NCBI GenBank assembly: GCA_002367335.1
Contig: DFBI01000144.1
Span: 1-6,533, forward strand
DNA length: 6,533 nt
From: Syntrophaceae bacterium UBA3084
GTDB lineage: Bacteria > Desulfobacterota > Syntrophia > Syntrophales > UBA6807
Direction of reading: 5' to 3'
The position numbers and the translations under genes are program-made. The notes below the pieces were generated by a model. It was not told the DNA's origin and did no database searches. It worked only from the letters and a program-made list of their open reading frames with translations. Below, piece after piece: positions 1 through 5,267 of this stretch (positions are counted from its first letter, which is position 1; every line of letters starts with the position of its first letter).

Positions 1-135
1 AGCATCAATATTCCAAAAATCAAAAGAGTAAAACTCCTGATAGACAAAAAAGAATCAAAAACTATAAAGGGACACATCGACACAAGACATTCCTTTACCC
101 TTAACAGAGAGTTGTTCTCCCAGAATTCAAGGTAA
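1..135 (+). CDS. GerMN domain-containing protein, C-terminal fragment
   Basis: The frame is open from the first base to a TAA at 133-135 and encodes the last 44 residues of a protein whose start lies outside the window. The visible sequence includes VKLLIDKKESKTIKGHID followed by a short tail. It matches my recollection of the C-terminal strand and hairpin of the GerMN domain, which usually reads like V-x-I-L-(I/V)-D-G-x-E-x-x-T-L-x-G-H-(I/V)-D. GerMN was first defined in the spore germination protein GerM. It is also found in envelope lipoproteins of non-sporulating Gram-negative bacteria, so its presence does not imply sporulation. The usual Gly after LID is Lys here. No signal peptide or lipobox can be seen because the N-terminus is missing. 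It runs in the same direction as the EF-G gene 77 bases downstream, but nothing shows that they share a function. Family call moderate; the fragment is too short for more. Confidence 0.6.
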   Translation, partial: SINIPKIKRVKLLIDKKESKTIKGHIDTRHSFTLNRELFSQNSR

Positions 136-212
136 GGCTGGGGCATAAGAACAACAAATAATTTCTTACTACTCGTCCATAAAAACATTAATCCATTAAT
201 ATATTGAAAGAA

Positions 213-2249
213 ATGGCTGCAAAAACAAAACTTTCAAGAACCAGAAATATAGGAATCATTGCCCACATAGATGCGGGGAAAACAACGGTCACCGAAAGAA
301 TACTTTATTATACCGGGGAATCTCATAAGATGGGAGAGGTTCATGATGGTGAAGCCATTATGGACTGGATGCCACAGGAACAGGAACGAGGAATTACTAT
401 TACTTCTGCTGTGACTACCTGTATTTGGAAAGATCACGATATACACATTATTGACACTCCCGGACATGTAGATTTTACAATGGAAGTGGAAAGATGTTTA
501 AGAGTGTTGGACGGGGCGCTGGCCGTATTTTGCGCTGTCGGTGGTGTTGAACCGCAGTCGGAAACCGTCTGGCACCAGGCGGACAAACATAATGTTCCAA
601 AGATAGCTTTTATCAATAAAATGGACAGAATAGGCGCTGATTTCGTCAGAACAGTTAAAATGATGGAAAAGAGATTCAGCTCTATACCTTTAATCATACA
701 GATACCCTATTTTCATGATAGAAACTTTAAAGGTGCAATTGACCTGATAAGACAAAAACTGATTATCTGGAACGATGAGAAACTGGGCCTGTCTTATGAA
801 CTTACAGACATACCGGAAAATTTGATACCACAGGCGGAAAAGTATAGGGAAAAACTTATCGAAACGATTGCGGAAATTGATGACAACATTGCAGAAAAAT
901 ATCTGGAAGGAAAAGATATTTCTGAAAAAGAAATCATAGAATCAATCAGGAAAGCAACCCTTTCCCTACAAGTTGTCCCGGTCATGTGCGGCACGGCTCT
1001 TCGAAATAAGGGGATTCAACCTGTTCTTGACGCCATTGTTGATTTTCTTCCATCACCGGAAGACGTGCCACCTGTTGAAGGTATGAATCCACAAACCAAA
1101 AAACAGGAAAAACGCATTAGCAGCGATAAAGAACCTCTTGCCGCTCTCGCCTTTAAGGTTGCCATGGATGGGGGAAGAAAGATTACCTATCTGAGAATTT
1201 ATTCCGGGAAGATAAAAGTCGGAGAAGATGTTTACAATGCCAGCAGAGGGAAAGAGGAGAAGATTTCAAGACTTCTTAAGATGCATGCCAATAAGAGGGA
1301 ACGGTTAAGCGAAGCCGGCGCCGGAAGCATTTTAGCGGTTGTGGGATTAAAAAATACCTTAACAGGGGATACGGTTTGTGATGAAGCTCATCCGATTATT
1401 CTTGAATCGATAGAATTCTATGAACCTGTGATGAGTCAGGCTATTGAAGCCAAAACACCAGAGGATCAGGAAAAATTGTCATCAGCATTGACAAAACTTA
1501 TGGACGAGGATCCGACACTCAGTGTAAAATATGATGATGAAACAGCTCAAACAATTATTTCCGGTATGGGAGAACTTCATCTTGAGATAATCACAGACAG
1601 GCTCATCAGAGAATATCATACCAGGGTAAACATCGGGAAACCAAAAGTTGTTTACAGAGAAACTATAGAAAAAAGTGTTGATGTTGAGGAAAAATTTGAA
1701 AGGGAGCTTGGCGAGAAAAAACACTTCGGTCATGTAAAATTACATCTGGAACCAAACAAGAGGGGCGACGGGTTAAACCTGATCAATCAAACAGATAGCA
1801 CAATAATTCCCGGCGAGTTTATTCCAGTCATAGAAGAAGGAATCCGTGATGCTGCTTTAACGGGTGTTGTGGCTGGCTATCCAGCTACAGACATTACAGC
1901 CAGTATAACGGGTGGCTCATTTAAAGAGGGGGAATCGACAGAATTAGGATACAAAATTGCTTCTTCTACAGCATTCAAAGAAGGATGTTCAAGGGCAAAA
2001 CCCGTTCTACTTGAGCCAATCATGATTGTAAATATTATGACACCAAGCGAATTCATGGGAGATGTTATTGGTGATATCAATTCAAGGAGAGGAGAAGTTG
2101 AAAGAATAGATCACAAAGGCTCTATAAGTGAAATTACGGCGAGGCTTCCCCTCAAACAGCTTTTCGGATATTCAACAGACCTTCGATCTGCAACTCATGG
2201 AAGAGCCAATTTTTCCACACAGTTTCTAAGATATGACAAGAGTCAGTAG
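213..2249 (+). CDS. fusA: Elongation factor G, EF-G2 (ribosome-recycling-like) type
   Basis: Translational GTPase of 678 residues acting on the ribosome in the cytoplasm. From the ATG, the G domain shows the P-loop AHIDAGKT (17-24), switch I RGIT (59-62), DTPGH with its catalytic His (81-85), NKMD (135-138) and the G5-like CGTAL (259-263). Domain II follows from about 308, domain III carries SGMGELHLE (450-458), domain IV starts near 479, and domain V ends in LFGYSTDLRSATHGRANF. Length is normal for the family. Two stretches resemble mitochondrial EFG2 (GFM2) and the spd-EFG2 group rather than canonical EF-G: EVERCLRVLDGA after switch II, and GEKKH (500-504) at the domain IV tip, where canonical EF-G has a Gly-rich GGRGQYG loop. 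EFG2 members known from mitochondria and Borrelia act with RRF in ribosome recycling rather than translocation. That role is inferred here. The ATG is preferred to an upstream TTG at 204; neither has a good Shine-Dalgarno. The 77-base leader is AT-rich with two ATTAAT copies (187-192, 195-200). Confidence 0.95.
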   Translation: MAAKTKLSRTRNIGIIAHIDAGKTTVTERILYYTGESHKMGEVHDGEAIMDWMPQEQERGITITSAVTTCIWKDHDIHIIDTPGHVDFTMEVERCLRVLDGALAVFCAVGGVEPQSETVWHQADKHNVPKIAFINKMDRIGADFVRTVKMMEKRFSSIPLIIQIPYFHDRNFKGAIDLIRQKLIIWNDEKLGLSYELTDIPENLIPQAEKYREKLIETIAEIDDNIAEKYLEGKDISEKEIIESIRKATLSLQVVPVMCGTALRNKGIQPVLDAIVDFLPSPEDVPPVEGMNPQTKKQEKRISSDKEPLAALAFKVAMDGGRKITYLRIYSGKIKVGEDVYNASRGKEEKISRLLKMHANKRERLSEAGAGSILAVVGLKNTLTGDTVCDEAHPIILESIEFYEPVMSQAIEAKTPEDQEKLSSALTKLMDEDPTLSVKYDDETAQTIISGMGELHLEIITDRLIREYHTRVNIGKPKVVYRETIEKSVDVEEKFERELGEKKHFGHVKLHLEPNKRGDGLNLINQTDSTIIPGEFIPVIEEGIRDAALTGVVAGYPATDITASITGGSFKEGESTELGYKIASSTAFKEGCSRAKPVLLEPIMIVNIMTPSEFMGDVIGDINSRRGEVERIDHKGSISEITARLPLKQLFGYSTDLRSATHGRANFSTQFLRYDKSQ

Positions 2250-2299
2250 TAAGAGTCTTTATTCACAACAACTGTGTTTTTGCGCAGATGTGTTGGTGT

Positions 2300-2323
2300 C
2301 AGGGATCGGGGGCCAGGGATCAG
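2300..2323. repeat. Heptamer-period tandem repeat (CAGGGAT type)
   Basis: The 8-mer CAGGGATC occurs at 2300-2307 and again at 2314-2321, exactly 14 bases apart. A degenerate heptamer, CGGGGGC, lies between, followed by CAG. This reads as three and a half units of a 7-base tandem repeat. It lies in the gap where the EF-G gene and the minus-strand cluster converge, and it covers the TGA stop (2320-2322) of the HTH-like gene. It is short and could be chance. Confidence 0.45.
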
Positions 2324-2757
2324 CGGAAAGACCCTAACTGACAAGAAGATATCTTGATTTTTAATGCCTCACATGCCGCAGAAACACTCATTTTAGGAAT
2401 ACCCAGCTTACGTGCTATTCCCCATGCCGATGCACATGACAAACGCTTATTCGCCAGTGATTTTTTAATCATCTCCTCAAGCTCCAGTGTGACGTTCTCC
2501 GCCGGTTTAACAATCCTCTGTTCGGGACTGTAGCCGAATAGACCGAGTTGGCAGCGGTTTATTCGCGCTTCCATAAGGTCTATCGCCACACCGACATTGG
2601 CAGGTAACACGTCCAGTTCCCCTGCAATTTTATGCGCAGCAGCGCATGTTATCCTGTCATCCGAGATTTTCTTTTTTATCGCCCCGGCAATCCTCGGATC
2701 AAGTCTGGTATCAGGTGAATGTTTTACGGCATAGTGTCCGGCATCTTCGTGTGTCAT
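2320..2757 (-). CDS. Small protein of two HTH-like Cys repeats, function unknown
   Basis: A 145-residue soluble protein that I do not recognise as a named family. It is an internal duplication in an exact 70-residue register. Residues 36-74 align without gaps to 106-144, with 14 of 39 identical. The shared pattern is (I/L)-(T/S)-C-A-x-A-x-x-I-A-x-x-L at the start and I-x-x-C-Q-L-G-x-F at the end. Each unit looks like a compact helix-turn-helix: a helix with IAxxLG(I/V), a turn, then a V-x-x-A helix and a short strand. Each carries two equivalent cysteines (C38/C69 and C108/C139), and C129 is extra. No signal peptide or membrane segment is seen. The ATG at 2755-2757 has AAGGA 5 bases upstream. 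The gene starts 8 bases after the ACT gene, so the two are probably cotranscribed and translationally coupled. A DNA-binding regulator of the cluster is a reasonable guess. A metal- or thiol-binding role is also possible. The second copy ends early (GSFR-stop) where the first continues GLFGYSPEQR. Confidence 0.8.
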   Translation of the reverse strand: MTHEDAGHYAVKHSPDTRLDPRIAGAIKKKISDDRITCAAAHKIAGELDVLPANVGVAIDLMEARINRCQLGLFGYSPEQRIVKPAENVTLELEEMIKKSLANKRLSCASAWGIARKLGIPKMSVSAACEALKIKISSCQLGSFR

Positions 2758-2762
2758 GAATT

Positions 2763-2767
2763 TCCTT
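2763..2767 (-). promoter_or_regulatory. Ribosome binding site overlapping the ACT-gene stop codon
   Basis: On the minus strand AAGGA lies 5 bases before the ATG at 2757 and shares two bases with the TAA stop of the ACT gene (2766-2768). Ribosomes terminating on the ACT gene would sit on this site, which favours translational coupling of the two proteins. Confidence 0.65.
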
Positions 2768-3221
2768 AATACTTCATATAGTGAAATGGTTCCACGGCAG
2801 AAAGTGCCTCCGCATTCAGGGTTTCAAATCCCGATTTCTTGAGCACTTGCTGTGCTTTTTCCAGTTGATCCACGTCAATAACAAAAACCGCCTTCTTCCA
2901 GCTTTCAAGGACAAAACCGTATGCATTTTCCACATTTATATTTTCATCGGCAAGTAATTGAACCAGTTGATCAAGACCTCCGGGCCTGTCTTCTATCAAT
3001 ACAGCAATAACTTCCTTCAAACTTACTGTTAATCCTTCTTTTTCCAATACCTTCTTGCCCTGTTTCGGATCACTTACCAGAACATTTACGACTCCGAAAT
3101 CTTCAGAAGTGGAAATCGTAATGGCCCGGATATTTAACTTTGCCCTTGCAAGGATTCTTGTAACCTTGGCCAGTCTCCCCGGCTTATTCTCCGCAAATAC
3201 GGAAAGCTGATATGCTATCAT
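2766..3221 (-). CDS. Two-ACT-domain protein
   Basis: A 151-residue protein made of two ACT domains and little else. ACT1 spans about residues 3-66 with the ligand-turn signature ENKPGRL (11-17). ACT2 spans about 71-135 with EDRPGGL (77-83). ACT domains pair through their sheets and usually bind amino acids at the interface, where the conserved Gly of the P-G turn lies. There is no catalytic domain, so a regulatory or sensing role is expected. Stand-alone double-ACT proteins next to phenylacetate-CoA ligase genes are familiar in anaerobic bacteria and archaea, often with indolepyruvate oxidoreductase genes, which are not in this window. The start at 3219-3221 is chosen because AGGAG sits 8 bases upstream and the first beta strand begins at once (MIAYQLSVF). 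An in-frame ATG at 3260 would add 13 non-family residues ahead of that site. It lies 420 bases downstream of the ligase and is tightly coupled to the HTH-like gene. The ligand cannot be told from sequence. Confidence 0.9.
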   Translation of the reverse strand: MIAYQLSVFAENKPGRLAKVTRILARAKLNIRAITISTSEDFGVVNVLVSDPKQGKKVLEKEGLTVSLKEVIAVLIEDRPGGLDQLVQLLADENINVENAYGFVLESWKKAVFVIDVDQLEKAQQVLKKSGFETLNAEALSAVEPFHYMKY

Positions 3222-3229
3222 TTTTCGTA

Positions 3230-3234
3230 CTCCT
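3230..3234 (-). promoter_or_regulatory. Ribosome binding site of the ACT gene
   Basis: AGGAG on the minus strand, 8 bases before the ATG at 3221. This is the strongest Shine-Dalgarno in the window. It fixes the ACT-gene start in place of the upstream in-frame ATG at 3260. Confidence 0.7.
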
Positions 3235-3284
3235 AACCCGGACAAGCCGGAACCAAACAAGATATATTTCTATCACGAAAACAC

Positions 3285-3318
3285 GAAAAAGAAAATTTAA
3301 TTTCGCACTTTCTTTTTC
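3285..3318. repeat. Inverted repeat, 10-base perfect arms
   Basis: GAAAAAGAAA (3285-3294) is the perfect reverse complement of TTTCTTTTTC (3309-3318), with a 14-base spacer. The left side continues outward as TATCACGAAAACAC, with ACGAAAA repeated, but the right side does not continue the symmetry. The right arm looks cut off where the next repeat, CTTCGACAGGCTC, begins. The arms are low in complexity, which weakens the case. Confidence 0.5.
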
Positions 3319-3344
3319 CTTCGACAGGCTCAGGATGACTTGTA

Positions 3345-3374
3345 GTGAGCTCACACCGAAGTCTCACACCGAAG
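3345..3374. repeat. Perfect 10-base palindrome and 12-base direct repeat
   Basis: GTGAGCTCAC (3345-3354) is a perfect palindrome. It overlaps the first of two identical 12-mers, CTCACACCGAAG, at 3350-3361 and 3363-3374, separated by one base. Together with the neighbouring hairpin this looks like part of a composite dispersed intergenic repeat. Confidence 0.5.
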
Positions 3375-3380
3375 CCATTT

Positions 3381-3413
3381 TTGCCTGTCTGCGTGCAACG
3401 CACAGGCAGGCAA
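3381..3413. repeat. Long GC-rich hairpin
   Basis: TTGCCTG (3381-3387) pairs perfectly with CAGGCAA (3407-3413). The stem continues inward to 3395/3399 with two G-T wobbles and one C-A mismatch, giving 15 stacked positions and a 3-base loop (3396-3398). No T-run follows on either strand, so it is not a standard intrinsic terminator. It is more like a REP-type palindromic unit. Confidence 0.6.
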
Positions 3414-3452
3414 GAACTTTACAATTAAGGGACTAACCTGTAAATGTTTTTC

Positions 3453-3639
3453 AGTATCCATCCGAAAATAGATTTCTCAAAAAAAGAACACCAGTAAGTT
3501 TTCAATTCAGAAATGAGCAATTTTTCGCAAGGTCAAGGAAATCAAGGGATTGTGCGGAGGCGTAGTAATGTACGCCGCACAAGCAATCCCGCAGATTGAC
3601 GCAGAGATTGCGGAAAAGGGCCATTTCCGGATGGAAACT
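3453..3639. mobile_element. MITE-like 187-base element with terminal inverted repeats
   Basis: The left end AGTATCCATCCGAAAAT (3453-3469) and the right end ATTTCCGGATGGAAACT (3623-3639) are inverted repeats matching at 15 of 17 positions. TTTTC flanks the unit on the left (3448-3452) and TTTC on the right (3640-3643), which may be a short target duplication, though it is low in complexity. Inside are a 16-pair bulged hairpin (3546-3590) and a perfect 6-base hairpin CGGAAA/TTTCCG (3611-3616, 3624-3629) that includes part of the right terminus. There is no transposase; a copy would have to be moved in trans. The unit ends three bases before the ligase stop codon. It is a miniature inverted-repeat element or a large REP-like unit. 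A search for further copies would decide. Confidence 0.5.
3546..3590. repeat. Bulged hairpin inside the MITE-like element
   Basis: Three helices stack: GGGATT (3546-3551) with AATCCC (3585-3590), GTGC (3552-3555) with GCAC (3577-3580), and GGCGTA (3559-3564) with TACGCC (3571-3576). They close on the loop GTAATG, with a 3-base bulge on the left and a 4-base bulge on the right. The right arm can also pair onward, CCGCA (3589-3593) with TGCGG (3609-3613), so alternative folds are possible. Confidence 0.6.
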
Positions 3640-3641
3640 TT

Positions 3642-4940
3642 TCAATCTTCCCTGTTATCTATTACCCTGATCGCCTTCCCTTCACCACTGGGAAGACTGT
3701 TAGGTTCAACAAGTTCCACCTTTGGTGTAATAAGGATATCGCTCTTCAGTTCTTCAACAACCTTACGTTTTAATTTTTCGAGTTGCTTCAAATCCCCAGT
3801 GAAGAATTCCTTCTGGACCTCAACCTTGATATGCATATCATCATTAAATCCTTCTCTTTCCAGCATAATCAGGAAATTGCTGCCGACACCGGGTATTTCC
3901 ATCAGCTTTTTCTCTATCTGGAGCGGAAAGATGTTGACACCCTTCAAAATCATCATGTCATCTGTCCGGCCTTTGATTCTTTCAATCCTTCTATGAGTTC
4001 TGCCACATGGGCACGGTCCGGGGATTATCCTGGTCAGATCCTGCGTTCTGTATCTCAATACAGGCATTCCCTGTCTCAAGAGGGTGGTCATAACAAGTTC
4101 CCCCTCCTCACCATCGGGGACAGGTTTCAGCGTGTCCGGATCAATAATCTCGACGAAAAAATTGTCCTCCCAGATATGAAGTCCGTCCTGAAATTGACAC
4201 TCGAAAGCCACACCGGGTCCGTTCATCTCCGAGAGACCGTAAGAATTGAAAGCCTTAACGCCATAAAGCTCTTCGATTTTTTGTCTTGTTTTTTCCGAGT
4301 GAGGTTCGGCACCGAGGAAGGCAATCCGAAGATCTATATCTTTTCGAGGGTCAACTCTCACTTTCTCAAAAACGACAATAAGATGAAGTGCGTAGCTCGG
4401 TATGATATGTATTACCGTTGTTCCAAAATCCTGCATGAGCTGTATCTGACGTTTACTGTTCCCCGCGCCTGCCGGTATTGTCAATGCACCTATCTTTTCC
4501 GCACCATAATGAAAACCAAGACCACCGGTAAAAAGACCATAGGTCATCATGTTCTGAAAAACGTCACTCTTTCTCATGCCGGTCATATACATGGAACGCG
4601 CTACAAGATTAGTCCATTCATTAATATCATTAGCAGTGTGAAATATTACCGTTGCCCTGCCCGTAGTCCCCGATGAAGAATGCATCCTGACCAATTCATC
4701 TTTTGAAACTGCCAGAAATCCATAAGGCCAGTGTTCTCTCAGATCATCTTTGGTCGTAAATGGAATATTTTCTATATCCTTTAGAGAACTTACTTTGTCC
4801 GGATTAAATCCGGTTTCTTTAAACGATTTATCATAAAAAAAAGATCGCGATGCCCTTTTCAAACTTTCCTTTAATCTTGAAAGCTGAAGCTCCTCAAGTT
4901 TCTCTCGCGACATTGTTTCAATTTCTTTTTCCCAGTACAT
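3642..4940 (-). CDS. paaK: Phenylacetate-CoA ligase (PaaK family)
   Basis: A 432-residue cytoplasmic adenylate-forming enzyme. It activates phenylacetate or a related aryl acid with ATP to an acyl-AMP and transfers it to CoA. From the chosen start the protein opens with the family-typical YWEKEIETMSREKLEELQLSRLK. It carries the phosphate loop SSSGTTGRATV (88-98), the AMP-binding SYGLSEMNGPG (233-243), the ribose-binding Asp in YRTQDLT (297-303), the hinge GRTDDMMILKG (324-334), and a C-terminal domain with GEGKA, whose Lys422 is the expected catalytic lysine. Cys248, His255, Cys310 and Cys312 (CPCGR) could form a metal site. Length is normal. The ATG at 4938-4940 has AGGA 4 bases upstream and a promoter at 4975-5003. 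The in-frame ATG at 5024 lies upstream of that promoter and adds a non-family stretch. The exact acid (phenylacetate, indoleacetate or hydroxyphenylacetate) cannot be read from sequence. The ACT gene downstream suggests a link to aromatic amino acid breakdown. Confidence 0.93.
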   Translation of the reverse strand: MYWEKEIETMSREKLEELQLSRLKESLKRASRSFFYDKSFKETGFNPDKVSSLKDIENIPFTTKDDLREHWPYGFLAVSKDELVRMHSSSGTTGRATVIFHTANDINEWTNLVARSMYMTGMRKSDVFQNMMTYGLFTGGLGFHYGAEKIGALTIPAGAGNSKRQIQLMQDFGTTVIHIIPSYALHLIVVFEKVRVDPRKDIDLRIAFLGAEPHSEKTRQKIEELYGVKAFNSYGLSEMNGPGVAFECQFQDGLHIWEDNFFVEIIDPDTLKPVPDGEEGELVMTTLLRQGMPVLRYRTQDLTRIIPGPCPCGRTHRRIERIKGRTDDMMILKGVNIFPLQIEKKLMEIPGVGSNFLIMLEREGFNDDMHIKVEVQKEFFTGDLKQLEKLKRKVVEELKSDILITPKVELVEPNSLPSGEGKAIRVIDNRED

Positions 4941-4970
4941 TCTTTCCTGCCCCCAAACATCTACATTTTT

Positions 4971-4988
4971 TTGAGTTTTACAACTCAA
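4971..4988. promoter_or_regulatory. Perfect 7-base inverted repeat, possible operator
   Basis: TTGAGTT (4971-4977) and AACTCAA (4982-4988) are perfect reverse complements around a 4-base centre. The repeat covers the candidate -10 box and the adjacent spacer of the ligase promoter, where a bound dimer would block polymerase. No protein is assigned to it; the HTH-like protein at the end of the same cluster is one candidate. Confidence 0.4.
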
Positions 4989-5003
4989 CAACAAAATTAT
5001 CAA
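4975..5003 (-). promoter_or_regulatory. Candidate sigma70 promoter of the ligase cluster
   Basis: On the minus strand the -35 TTGATA (5003-4998, 5/6 to consensus) is followed by a 17-base spacer and the -10 TAAAAC (4980-4975, 4/6). Transcription would start near 4968, leaving a leader of about 28 bases with AGGA before the ATG at 4940. Confidence 0.45.
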
Positions 5004-5076
5004 GACAAATCTGATTTGGTCCAACGCCTCGTTACTCTTGTCAATAGCATGTTGAAACGATGTTGACGTAGCCTAC

Positions 5077-5162
5077 TTCCAAAATTCTCACGCAAAGACG
5101 CAAAGAATAACAAAGCAAACCTTAGTGACTTAGCGCCTTTGCGTGAAAGTAGTCTTTTGAAG
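5077..5162. repeat. Palindromic intergenic element with CGCAAAG arms
   Basis: TCACGCAAAGACGC (5088-5101) and GCGCCTTTGCGTGA (5133-5146) are inverted repeats matching at 13 of 14 positions around a 31-base centre. An outer pair, CTTCCAAAA (5077-5085 region) and TTTTGAAG (5155-5162), extends the symmetry with small gaps. The left arm also repeats CGCAAAGA in tandem (5091-5098). It looks like a dispersed palindromic unit rather than a terminator, since no T-run follows the stem directly. Confidence 0.6.
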
Positions 5163-5267
5163 ATGCGTTATTTTTCTGTATTTGCCTCGACTTTGACGTT
5201 GCAGTGTGATTTGGTCGGATGGATTACAATTGAACTGCTTCCCCGAATGTGATAATCCACAGATCAA

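Larger units (their letters stand above)
3222..3641. other. 420-base intergenic region filled with repeats
   Basis: No convincing gene is seen between the ligase and ACT genes. From the ACT side it holds the ACT ribosome binding site, an A-rich inverted repeat (3285-3318), a run starting CTTCGACAGGCTCAGGATGAC at 3319 that resembles a common dispersed intergenic repeat, a palindrome with a 12-base tandem repeat (3345-3374), a hairpin (3381-3413), about 39 bases of plain sequence, and a MITE-like element (3453-3639). There is no clear rho-independent terminator, so readthrough from the ligase into the ACT gene is possible. Confidence 0.75.
4941..5267. other. 327-base divergent intergenic region
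   Basis: This separates the ligase (minus) from the methyltransferase gene (plus). It holds a candidate promoter and overlapping inverted repeat for the ligase, a palindromic element (5077-5162), and a pair of 10-base direct repeats (5012-5021, 5207-5216). No clear promoter or Shine-Dalgarno was found for the plus-strand gene. No small ORF of interest was seen. Confidence 0.7.

Noticed and set aside
204..212. TTG start adding three residues to EF-G
   Set aside because: The ATG at 213 is the stronger codon and gives a normal EF-G N-terminus. Neither start has a clear Shine-Dalgarno, so this is a preference only.
2264..2281. CACA-ACAAC-TGTG followed by TTTTT as an EF-G terminator
   Set aside because: The stem is only four base pairs with two G-C pairs, too weak to call although the position after the stop codon is right.
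3222..3260. 13-residue extension of the ACT protein from the ATG at 3260
   Set aside because: AGGAG lies 8 bases before the ATG at 3221, and the ACT fold begins there. The extension matches nothing expected.
3350..3374. CRISPR-like direct repeats
   Set aside because: Only two 12-base copies with a one-base spacer and no cas genes; not an array.
3212..3436. 74-codon plus-strand ORF across the repeat-filled gap
   Set aside because: Its codons run through palindromes and tandem repeats with no ribosome binding site; the translation looks like repeat sequence.
3513..3599. 28-codon ORF inside the MITE-like element (MSNFSQGQGNQGIV...)
   Set aside because: There is no Shine-Dalgarno, and the Arg- and Asn-rich content comes from the hairpin arms. 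It would become interesting only if copies of the element keep the frame.
3783..4676. 297-codon plus-strand ORF opposite the ligase
   Set aside because: It lies wholly antisense to a clear PaaK gene and shows no recognisable domain; a shadow of the coding strand.
4941..5024. 28-residue N-terminal extension of the ligase that looks like a lipoprotein signal (LLLSC)
   Set aside because: PaaK enzymes are cytoplasmic and normally begin at the MYWEKEIETM region. A ribosome binding site precedes 4940, and the candidate promoter lies inside the extension.
5193..5256. Promoter for the methyltransferase gene (TTGACG at 5193, TACAAT at 5225, GATAAT at 5251)
   Set aside because: No pair of these boxes has a 16-18 base spacing; TTGAAC to GATAAT is 15 and would leave almost no leader.
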